A stretch of 64,000 nucleotides of DNA from Terriglobia bacterium (GTDB lineage: Bacteria; Acidobacteriota; Terriglobia; Terriglobales; Acidobacteriaceae), in NCBI GenBank assembly GCA_020073385.1, contig JAIQFH010000036.1, positions 85,942 through 149,941 of the forward strand, in the 5' to 3' direction. The notes beneath the pieces are model-generated. The model ran no database searches. It was not told the DNA's origin and saw only the letters and a program-made list of their open reading frames with translations. Both the position numbers and the translations under genes were made by a program. Positions within the stretch are counted from its first letter, which is position 1, and the number at the start of each line of letters is the position of its first letter. Of the stretch, positions 35,890 through 44,300 are shown piece by piece.

Positions 35890-37248
35890 ATGAGCCTGAG
35901 CATCAACACGATGGCAGAAATCTTTGTACTTCGATTGCTCGATTCCCTGATTGAGGGAGGGGCTATCTGTGTGTGCGCTGCGCTGATGCTTCGTGTTATT
36001 CCTCGCCAGAATGCGGCGACTCGATTCGCTGTCTGGTTCTCGGCCTTGATGGCGGTTGCAGTTTTGCCTTGGATCAGCGGAGCATGGCTGCATGCAGGTG
36101 TTGCGCATGCTGCCGCGAGACATGCGGCTATTGCCTTGCCGGAATCATGGGCAATCTACTTCCTGGTTGGTTGGGGGCTCCTCGCGCTTTGTTTCTGTCT
36201 GAGGCTGGGTTCAGCGATCTGGCAATTGAATACATTGCGCAACAACTGCATCGCCGTCGACCCTTCTGAACTCGACCCTGTTGTGCGGGAAACTCTTCAA
36301 CGTTACGGTGGCAGGCGACGAATCAGGCTCTGCACTTCGCAGCAAGTGCGAGTTCCAACAGCTGCAGGCCTGGTGAGGCCAATGATTCTCATGCCCCGCC
36401 GTCTAATGCGCGAGCTTTCCCCTGCCGAACTGAATCAGGTGGTTCTCCACGAACTCGCACACTTTCGCCGATGGGACGACTGGACAAACCTAATTCAGCA
36501 AATTGTGACAGCGCTCTTGTTCTTTCATCCAGCCATCTGGTGGATCGAGCGAAGATTGGGCTTAGAGAGGGAGATGGCGTGCGATGATGCGGTTCTAGCG
36601 GAGACCGGTAGTCCGCGTGAATACGCCGAATGCCTTGCGCGCCTGGCAGAAAAGACTCTCGTGAGCCGCAGTGTCGCGCTCGCACAGTCGGTATTGGGGA
36701 AGGTTCGTCAGACATCAGCTCGAGTCGCTCGAATCCTGGACGTAAACAGGCCAGCGCCCGCTCGGTATGCGTCGCGGATTGCAGTGTCGCTGGTCGCCGT
36801 CCTCGCAATCGCATGCGCCGTCATTTACTCAAGAAGCCCCAAGTTGATCACTTTTGAGAAATCTCCGCGGGCTCAAGCAGAGGCTCAGGTCTATGAGAGT
36901 GCAAGTCTTGCCGTGACTCCTTCCGTGCAACACGTGGAGCTGACACGCGGGTTGCCTGTAACTCCTGTGAAGCTGACACAGAGATCGGTCCGTACTAAGA
37001 CTGTGCATGCAGCAAGAATCGCTGCCTTGCATCCCAAGTCTTCCAAAGCGACGGAGGAGTCGCTGGTTCACCTGACAGGATCCGACTCCACTCCGGCAAT
37101 TTACACGGAGACGTTCTGGATCGTAGTCGAGAGCAGCGGCTTAAATCTTGAGCAACAGCAGGTTCATCAAATTCAGATGTGGCGCATGACCGTTCTTAGG
37201 AACGTGACTAACCCACCCACCAACCCAATTCCCCGGAAGGCAACGTAA
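35890..37248 (+). CDS. M56-family (BlaR1-like) membrane metalloprotease
   Basis: The 452-residue protein has hydrophobic helices near residues 20-35, 45-60, 85-105 and 300-315, with the zinc motif HELAH (His187-His191) in VVLHELAHFRRWDD and the downstream Glu region LGLEREMACDDAVL. This is the BlaR1/MecR1 protease module. The C-terminal about 130 residues after the last helix show no transpeptidase-like penicillin-sensor domain (no SxxK/KTG motifs); they are short and low-complexity. The sensor input therefore differs from the beta-lactam systems. It is adjacent to and downstream of the BlaI repressor (eight bases). It would cleave or trigger cleavage of BlaI on envelope stress. Confidence 0.9.
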   Translation: MSLSINTMAEIFVLRLLDSLIEGGAICVCAALMLRVIPRQNAATRFAVWFSALMAVAVLPWISGAWLHAGVAHAAARHAAIALPESWAIYFLVGWGLLALCFCLRLGSAIWQLNTLRNNCIAVDPSELDPVVRETLQRYGGRRRIRLCTSQQVRVPTAAGLVRPMILMPRRLMRELSPAELNQVVLHELAHFRRWDDWTNLIQQIVTALLFFHPAIWWIERRLGLEREMACDDAVLAETGSPREYAECLARLAEKTLVSRSVALAQSVLGKVRQTSARVARILDVNRPAPARYASRIAVSLVAVLAIACAVIYSRSPKLITFEKSPRAQAEAQVYESASLAVTPSVQHVELTRGLPVTPVKLTQRSVRTKTVHAARIAALHPKSSKATEESLVHLTGSDSTPAIYTETFWIVVESSGLNLEQQQVHQIQMWRMTVLRNVTNPPTNPIPRKAT

Positions 37249-37289
37249 ATCATGCAGGTGGCTTTCATGGGGGTTTGGTCGCTCTGTGT

Positions 37290-37305
37290 AACTAATGAAT
37301 TAGTT
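37290..37305. promoter_or_regulatory. Putative BlaI operator 2 (before htrA)
   Basis: AACTAATGAATTAGTT is a perfect inverted repeat with 7-base arms and a GA spacer. It differs from operator 1 only in the spacer and the outermost pair, and lies 29 bases upstream of the htrA start, between the M56 gene and htrA. Confidence 0.7.
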
Positions 37306-37334
37306 GTACTAAAACCGATTGGAGGATGAAAGTC

Positions 37335-38879
37335 ATGGATGTCGGAAAGTGGAGAGAAAACTCAAGAAACTGGACGCGGCAATTGGTGGCGCCTGTGCTG
37401 GCGCTCGCCCTCGTCGCGTCGTTCGTAACTTATGAATTCGTCAAGCCTGCAGGGGCAAGTGCCGCCAACGCCGCTCCGGCGGCAGCACCGCTTGATGTCG
37501 ACAGCGTCAGCGCGCTTCTGGCTCTGGACAAAGCCATGGAGACAGTGGCGGCACGCGTCACGCCCGCGGTCGTTAATGTGACGGTCACCTCGAAGGTCAA
37601 ACAAGAAAATGCCGTCAGGGAAATGCCAGAAGACATGCAACAATTCTTCGGACAGTCCAACCCGTTCGGGCAGTTCTTCGGACCCCGCGGGCGTCGCCAG
37701 CCGCAGATAGAACATGGAATGGGCAGCGGAGTGGTGATTTCTCCTGACGGATACATCGTCACAAACAATCACGTGGTCGATGGAGCCGTTGATATTCGCG
37801 TTACCACGAGCAACCGGCGAGTCCTCAAGGCCAAGCTCATCGGAAGGGATCCGCTGACCGACCTCGCTGTGGTGAAAGTCGATGCATCGGACCTGGCAAG
37901 CGCACCCTGGGGAGACTCGAAGGCAGTGCGGCCCGGTCAAACGGTGCTTGCGTTTGGGAATCCGTATGGTTTCCGCTTCACCGTCACGCGGGGAATCGTG
38001 AGCGCAGTGAACCGAGCGAATCCTGATCCATCGAACCCGAGCAAGCCCGGAGAGTTCATCCAGACCGATGCGGCGATCAATCCGGGCAACTCCGGTGGGC
38101 CACTAGTCAATGCACGTGGTGAAGTTGTGGGCATCAACACGTTCCTGATTTCGCCTTCGGGCACATTCTCAGGAATGGGATTTGCGATTCCCAGCCAAAT
38201 TGTCAGACCCACGGTGGAAACACTGATCCGCGATGGCAAAGTCCGCCACGGACACATGGGCATCGGTATCGCCGATGTCACGCCTGAAAATGCCAAATTC
38301 TTCGGCGATAAAGCTGCGATGGGAGGCGTCGTGACCCAAGTGGAAGCGGACTCCCCGGCTGCCAAAGCAGGCTTGCAGATTGGTGACGTGATCACCGAGA
38401 TCGACGGTCACAAGGTCAACGATGCGGGAGAGCTCCAAGTCATCGTAGGACAGAAACAGCCCGGAACGAAGATCGACCTGAAGGTCTTGCGTGACGGCAA
38501 GACACAGGCGGTTCCAGTCACCCTGGAAGAACTGGGCAGCCACAATGGCGAAGGCACGTCGGCTCCCGGCGAGAGCAACGGGAAGATGCGTTGGGGGCTG
38601 GGACTAGGCAACCTGACGCCGGAGTTGCGCGATCAGCTTCAAGCGCCTAGTGACATTCACGGCGCAGTGATCGAGCAAGTCCAGCCAGGAAGCCCCGCCG
38701 ATAACGCCGGATTGCAGCAGGGCGACGTCATCCTCGAGGTGAACCGCCATAAGGTTCAGTCGGCGAGTGACGTCCAGCAGGCACTTTCAAGTGTCGACAA
38801 AGGGCAAGATGCTCTCGTTCTGGTATGGTCCAACGGCGGAAACTCGTTCCGCGTGTTGCATTCCGGGGACGGTGCCTAA
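37335..38879 (+). CDS. htrA: HtrA/DegQ-type periplasmic serine protease
   Basis: The product is 514 residues from the ATG at 37335; the ATG at 37326 directly abuts GGAGG and is too close to its ribosome site, while 37335 lies nine bases from it. A single N-terminal membrane anchor or signal (about 18-35) is followed by a trypsin-like domain with His146 (NNHVVD), Asp176 (LTDLAVV) and Ser253 (NPGNSGGP). Two PDZ domains follow (about 315-400 and 420-510). Do-type proteases degrade or refold misfolded envelope proteins. The gene has its own BlaI-like operator, so it is probably induced together with the protease circuit upstream. A terminator follows. Confidence 0.95.
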   Translation: MDVGKWRENSRNWTRQLVAPVLALALVASFVTYEFVKPAGASAANAAPAAAPLDVDSVSALLALDKAMETVAARVTPAVVNVTVTSKVKQENAVREMPEDMQQFFGQSNPFGQFFGPRGRRQPQIEHGMGSGVVISPDGYIVTNNHVVDGAVDIRVTTSNRRVLKAKLIGRDPLTDLAVVKVDASDLASAPWGDSKAVRPGQTVLAFGNPYGFRFTVTRGIVSAVNRANPDPSNPSKPGEFIQTDAAINPGNSGGPLVNARGEVVGINTFLISPSGTFSGMGFAIPSQIVRPTVETLIRDGKVRHGHMGIGIADVTPENAKFFGDKAAMGGVVTQVEADSPAAKAGLQIGDVITEIDGHKVNDAGELQVIVGQKQPGTKIDLKVLRDGKTQAVPVTLEELGSHNGEGTSAPGESNGKMRWGLGLGNLTPELRDQLQAPSDIHGAVIEQVQPGSPADNAGLQQGDVILEVNRHKVQSASDVQQALSSVDKGQDALVLVWSNGGNSFRVLHSGDGA

Positions 38880-38910
38880 AAACAAATCGTACTCTTGAGC
38901 GTCCTACCGT

Positions 38911-38952
38911 AAAAAAGAAGTCCCGGCTTCGCGCGGGGACTTCTTGTTCTTT
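38911..38952 (+). terminator. Bidirectional intrinsic terminator after htrA
   Basis: A perfect 10-base-pair stem (38915-38924 with 38936-38945) is preceded by a run of A and followed by TTGTTCTTT. It lies 36 bases past the htrA stop and also 22 bases beyond the stop of the small gene on the other strand, so it can serve both. Confidence 0.85.
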
Positions 38953-38966
38953 AAGTCTATCTGCAG

Positions 38967-39176
38967 CTATGATGCACGGCGCTGGCGGTTCAAGCTCTCG
39001 TTATCGTCTTCTTCCGTGCTTTGCCCGCCGCCCTTCTTCTGTCCGGTCTGTCCGCTATGCTGCCCGCCCGGTTGATTTTGTCCCTGCTGCCCGGACTGGC
39101 CGCCGTGTTGACCAGGTTGTCCGCTTTGACCTGTCTGTGAACCTTGCTGACGGTTTTTCTCCATATCCTCCGCCAT
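38967..39176 (-). CDS. Small Gly/Gln-rich hydrophilic protein
   Basis: The 69-residue protein is made of short Gly/Gln/Ser repeats (GQSGQPGQHGGQSGQQGQ) with a charged C-terminus, and has no hydrophobic segment. AGGAGG seven to nine bases before the ATG supports it being a gene. Such low-complexity, glycine-rich hydrophilic proteins resemble general stress or desiccation (hydrophilin-like) proteins; the resemblance is compositional only. It is convergent with htrA and shares the terminator. Confidence 0.65.
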   Translation of the reverse strand: MAEDMEKNRQQGSQTGQSGQPGQHGGQSGQQGQNQPGGQHSGQTGQKKGGGQSTEEDDNESLNRQRRAS

Positions 39177-39277
39177 TTGTACCCCTCCTATGGATGCGCG
39201 TCGTGGCGCAACTCAATGATTTGAATACACTGCCTCTTAGTTGCTAACCGGTGGCCGGGGGTTGGGAAATTGTGCAT

Positions 39278-40573
39278 TCAAGGAATTTCCGTGATTTGAA
39301 CCGCGGGCGCTTCGGGAGGAGTGACTGCCTTAAGCCGCTCCAGTTCTTGCCGCGTCTTCTCCCATGCTGCTGCCTTCTTCTTGGTAGCGACGGGGGCATT
39401 CTCGTCGCGGTAATACGTAAGGATGTTGTCCTGCAGTTCGGGAGTGAGCCTGCGAAAGTCATCGCGAGTCAGATAGTCGAGCAAACGCGCGTATGCTTCA
39501 TCGGAGAGCGAGTATTCACCGGCATGGGTCATGTGTCCCGTGTCAAAGTCCGTGTTAGGCAGGTGAAGATCCTTCTTTCCCACCTCGACTAGCAGGGCCC
39601 GATAGTTGTCGAGAGTTCGATTCACGCTCGCAACGTACAAGTCCTCAGTTTTACGGGTCGGGATTTTGAAATCGAGCGCTTTAAATGGACCTACCTTCGG
39701 GGCGAATTTCAAAAAGAACGCCAGTACGCGCGTGCCGAATCCCGGCCGCCGGTATCCTTTTCCCCACTCTCGCTGGTAGCTTGCACGCGAGAGGTAATAG
39801 CGAAACTTCCGCGAATTAAAATTGGGGGTTTCCGAGACCAACTCCTTTTTTCTCGCGACCAAGGCCACTCTGGTCATCTCCGGGATTATCTTGCTGATCG
39901 CGTGCCGGAAAGTTCCAATCGCCAGGTCCTCATTTGAGACCACCATGTTAAGCGGAACTCCGTACGTATCCAAAAACGCACGCTCCATGGCCGGTTTTGA
40001 AACCTCAAAACCAATGAAGTCGTGGTATCGGTCTGATGTGTAACGATTCTTGGCGACCTCGGTCATGTCGAAGCCGAACTCGGTACGGATATGCGCTTTA
40101 GGATCATCTGCATATGTAACCGTATTGCCATATTTTGCGCGCAACTTTGGGAACAGCATGGCAACCGATTCGTTGACTGCGGGATGGCCCATGTTGTCAG
40201 AAGAGTAGTGCGCAAGAGCGCCCAGGGCAAACGCGTACTCATTCAGATCGCTAGATTCGTTGATGAGGTTGACGATGAAATCGCCGCTGCGGACGTAGTG
40301 CGTGAGATCACTGAAGAACCTGTTGCCGAATGGATAGTAGCCCATGTCTTGCACTAACGATCCCCCGTAGGCAAACGCATGTGCTTTCCGAAGATCATCG
40401 GGATTCGTGGTGGGGAAGCGCTGCTTCAACAGCGGTTCAATATCGTCCTTCCAAAGCAGGTCGACAACTTGTTCATGGGTCAGGACCGAGTAAGCGCCGC
40501 AACCGGCCGGGAGTCCAACCAGCAGTGCAAGAGCAATGGCTGTCCTCAACACACGCTGCGACAAATTTGCCAT
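39278..40573 (-). CDS. Zinc-dependent phospholipase C-family exported protein
   Basis: The 431-residue protein has an N-terminal Sec or lipoprotein-like signal (ALALLVGLPAGCGAYS). The zinc-dependent phospholipase C fold is suggested by SVLTHEQVVDLLW, then LGALAHYSSDNMGHP, which supplies the family's His/Asp metal ligands, and RYHDFIGFEVSKPAM. The C-terminal 100 residues are helical and Lys-rich near the end. Members hydrolyse phospholipids outside the cell or in the periplasm, though many homologues in Acidobacteria have undefined activity. It is monocistronic. A second, unrelated phospholipase C-type gene lies at 59946. Confidence 0.78.
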   Translation of the reverse strand: MANLSQRVLRTAIALALLVGLPAGCGAYSVLTHEQVVDLLWKDDIEPLLKQRFPTTNPDDLRKAHAFAYGGSLVQDMGYYPFGNRFFSDLTHYVRSGDFIVNLINESSDLNEYAFALGALAHYSSDNMGHPAVNESVAMLFPKLRAKYGNTVTYADDPKAHIRTEFGFDMTEVAKNRYTSDRYHDFIGFEVSKPAMERAFLDTYGVPLNMVVSNEDLAIGTFRHAISKIIPEMTRVALVARKKELVSETPNFNSRKFRYYLSRASYQREWGKGYRRPGFGTRVLAFFLKFAPKVGPFKALDFKIPTRKTEDLYVASVNRTLDNYRALLVEVGKKDLHLPNTDFDTGHMTHAGEYSLSDEAYARLLDYLTRDDFRRLTPELQDNILTYYRDENAPVATKKKAAAWEKTRQELERLKAVTPPEAPAVQITEIP

Positions 40574-40931
40574 AGAAATTGAATCAACGCCTCGGAATTG
40601 AAAACTGGGCCCCGGCAGCCAAAATCACAATCACAAAATATGATCTCCTGTCTCCCAATTAAAAGGGCCAATGGGGGTCTCTCTTAGTTGCAAATAGAAA
40701 GCCAAGGTTGGCCAAGTTATTGGAAATGCGGAATCTTCGGCAACTCTGGTCAAGTTTGGTCCTGTGCTCCGATACAGACAGAATTCCCCACAGATACCAA
40801 CTTCTCGTTACTGACAGGCACCGAGCGTGGGTCTAGCGTAAACGATGAAGTTCGGTGGGTTCGGTATCGGATCGCCGCAGACGGCCCGCGCGCCGGTGGA
40901 TATTTAAGGTCATGAGGTTGAAGGAGAGATC
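40574..40931. other. Intergenic stretch between PLC gene and Lmo0937-like gene
   Basis: These 358 bases separate divergently transcribed genes and presumably hold both promoters. The region is AT-richer than its surroundings near 40620-40660. No gene, tRNA or clear repeat was seen. Confidence 0.5.
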
Positions 40932-41087
40932 ATGAGCATCTGGACAGTGTTATTCATCATTTTGCTGATCGCATGGCTTGGCGGATTTACCGTGTTCCAC
41001 GTCGCTTCGGGGCTGATTCACTTGCTTCTGGTGTTTGCGATCATCTCCCTTATTTTGCATTTCGTTATGGGCAGACGGGCCGTTTGA
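40932..41087 (+). CDS. Lmo0937-family small membrane protein (51 aa)
   Basis: The 51-residue protein has two hydrophobic helices (VLFIILLIAWLGGF and HLLLVFAIISLILHFV) and ends in a basic MGRRAV, as in the Lmo0937 family. AAGGAGAG precedes the ATG. The family is common in Gram-positive and soil bacteria, often near stress genes; its function is not established. The gene is close to other small membrane proteins (DUF1328, DUF3309) of similar style, which suggests an envelope-stress or biofilm-related set. Confidence 0.8.
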   Translation: MSIWTVLFIILLIAWLGGFTVFHVASGLIHLLLVFAIISLILHFVMGRRAV

Positions 41088-41109
41088 GCGGCCGCATACC
41101 CTGTTGCCG

Positions 41110-41145
41110 ATGAAGGGGTGGCCGATTTCGTGCGCGCCCCTTCAT
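41110..41145 (+). terminator. Hairpin after Lmo0937-like gene
   Basis: A perfect 9-pair stem (ATGAAGGGG with CCCCTTCAT) with an 18-base loop lies 23 bases after the stop. There is no T run, so a pausing or processing hairpin is also possible. Confidence 0.5.
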
Positions 41146-41347
41146 ATACAGGAATTACCTTAGGGATTCTGATTCCTGATCATGGTCCAATCCCCTTGAG
41201 CGCGTGAAAGCATCGTGCTTGGCTGCGCACAGAGCCATTCCCATACCCGTCGAATTCTTCCGTTCTTAGCGTTGATGTCCGGGCATGTTCCGATCGAGTG
41301 GGAATGAAGTCGCAGCGAGTCTTCTTAAGCCTTGGGGAGAATCGAAG

Positions 41348-44300
41348 ATGAAGAGGTCGACCCTCAACGGAACTGCACCTGTCCCCAGCGAGGCAATCGA
41401 ATCGCTCGCGAAAAACAACGGAAAATCCAAGTCCCACGACGAGTCCCCAGATCTTAATGTGATTCTCGCTGCTCTGCTGAGTATGAGAAATGGAGACTTC
41501 ACGGTGCGCCTTCCGGGCACATGGATCGGACTGCCGGGCAAGATCGCCGACACATTCAACGATATCGTTGCAGCGAACCAGCACATGGCACAGGATCTCA
41601 AGCGCGTGGGCCATGTGGTCGGAAAGCAGGGCAAGACTCGCGAGAGAACCCGGTTTCATGAGTCCAGGGGCGCTTGGGGTGAGATGGAGGTCTCGGTCAA
41701 CACGCTGGTCGAAGATTTGCTGCGCCCAACAGCAGAAGTCACGCGCGCCATCGCGGCTGTAGCCCAGGGGGACTTGACTCAGACCGTTCGTCTCGATGTG
41801 GATGGCCGTCCCCTGGAAGGCGAGTTTCTGCGTTCTGCCAATCTCGTCAACACGATGATTCAGCAGCTCGGCGTATTCACTGCCGAAGTGACGCGCGTCG
41901 CCCGCGAAGTTGGAACTGAAGGCAAACTCGGCGGACAGGCGCAGGTTCCCGACGTTGCCGGCACGTGGAAGGATCTCACTGACAACGTGAATCTGATGGC
42001 CAGCAATCTTACTGGCCAGGTCCGAAATATCGCAGAAGTGGCCACGGCCGTGGCGAGCGGCGATTTGTCCCGCAAGATTACGGTCGACGTTCGCGGTGAG
42101 ATTCTGCAGCTCAAAGAAGCCATCAACACGATGGTGGATCAGCTGCGCTCGTTCGCCTCGGAAGTTACGCGCGTGGCCCGCGAAGTGGGAACCGATGGAA
42201 AACTGGGCGGACAGGCAGTGGTGCCCGGAGTGGCCGGTACGTGGAAGGATTTGACGGACTCGGTGAACGCGATGGCTGGCAACCTCACGGCTCAAGTCCG
42301 GAACATTGCCGAGGTAACGACAGCCGTAGCCCGCGGCGACTTGTCGCGAAAGATCACGGTCGATGTGAAAGGAGAAATTCTAGAACTGAAGGACACCATC
42401 AACACGATGGTGGATCAGCTCAACGCGTTCGCCGGTGAAGTGACGCGCGTCGCCCGCGAGGTTGGAACGGAAGGCAAACTCGGTGGTCAGGCTCAGGTGT
42501 TCGGCGTTGGCGGCACGTGGAAGGACCTTACAGATAACGTGAACTTCATGGCCAGCAACCTTACAGGCCAGGTGCGAAACATCGCCGAAGTGGCGACGGC
42601 CATTGCCAGCGGCGATTTGTCCCGCAAGATCACCGTCGACGTGCGCGGCGAAATTCTCCAGCTCAAAGAAACGCTCAACACGATGGTGGACCAGCTGAAC
42701 CGGTTCGCCGGCGAAGTAACGCGCGTGGCACGCGAGGTCGGCACGGAAGGGCGCTTAGGCGGGCAGGCAAACGTCCCGGGGGTTGCTGGTACATGGAAAG
42801 ATCTGACTGACTCGGTGAACTCGATGGCCGGCAATCTCACCGGCCAGGTGCGAAACATCGCTGAAGTGACTACCGCCGTGGCTCGTGGCGATCTGTCGCG
42901 GAAAATTACGGTTGACGTGAAGGGCGAAATTCTCGAACTCAAGAACACCATCAACACGATGGTGGACCAGCTCAACGCGTTTGCTGGCGAAGTGACGCGT
43001 GTGGCCCGCGAAGTTGGTACGGAAGGAAAACTCGGAGGCCAGGCGCAGGTGCCCGGAGTTGCAGGCACGTGGAAGGATCTCACTGACAACGTCAATTTCA
43101 TGGCCAGCAACCTGACTGGCCAGGTGCGAAACATCGCCGAGGTAGCAACGGCTGTGGCTCGCGGCGACTTGTCACGCAAAATTACAGTCGACGTCAAGGG
43201 CGAAATTCTCGAACTCAAAGACACCATCAACACGATGGTGGACCAGCTCCGTTCATTTGCATCCGAAGTGACGCGTGTGGCCCGCGAAGTCGGGACCGAC
43301 GGGAAACTTGGCGGACAGGCACTGGTGCCGGGTGTAGGCGGAACGTGGAAAGATCTCACCGATTCAGTCAACTCCATGGCCAGCAACCTGACTGGTCAAG
43401 TGCGAAACATCGCCGAGGTTTCGACGGCCATCGCTAGCGGCGACCTGTCGAAGAAGATTACGGTGAACGTGAGCGGCGAAATTCTGCTACTGAAAGAAAC
43501 CATCAACACGATGGTGGACCAGTTGAACGCGTTCGCCGCCGAAGTAACGCGCGTGGCTCGCGAAGTCGGCACGGAAGGAAAGCTTGGCGGGCAGGCGCAA
43601 GTGCCCGGTGTCGCGGGAACCTGGAAAGATCTCACTGACTCGGTGAACTCGATGGCCGGGAACCTGACGGCGCAAGTGCGAAATATTGCCGAGGTGACGA
43701 CGGCTGTCGCTCGGGGTGATCTATCCCGGAAGATCACGGTCGACGTGAAGGGCGAAATTCTCGAATTGAAGAACACCATCAACACGATGGTGGACCAACT
43801 CAATGCGTTTGCCGGCGAAGTAACCCGCGTGGCTCGCGAAGTAGGAACCGAGGGCCGCCTCGGAGGACAGGCGAACGTGCCCGGTGTCGCCGGCACCTGG
43901 AAGGACCTCACGGATAACGTGAATTTCATGGCCAGCAACCTGACCGGCCAGGTGCGCAATATCGCGGAGGTCGCGACGGCCATTGCCAGCGGCGACTTGT
44001 CGCGCAAGATCACGGTCGACGTACGCGGGGAAATCCTGCAGCTCAAAGAAACGCTGAACACGATGGTCGAGCAGTTACGCTCGTTCGCTGCCGAAGTGAC
44101 GCGCGTGGCTCGCGAAGTGGGATCCGAAGGCCGGCTCGGTGGACAAGCTAACGTCCCGGGTGTTGCCGGAACATGGAAGGATCTCACCGATTCGGTCAAT
44201 GCCATGGCCGGTAACCTCACCGCGCAAGTCCGAAACATTGCTGAAGTGACGACCGCTGTGGCCCGTGGCGATTTATCCCGCAAGATCACCGTAGACGTGA

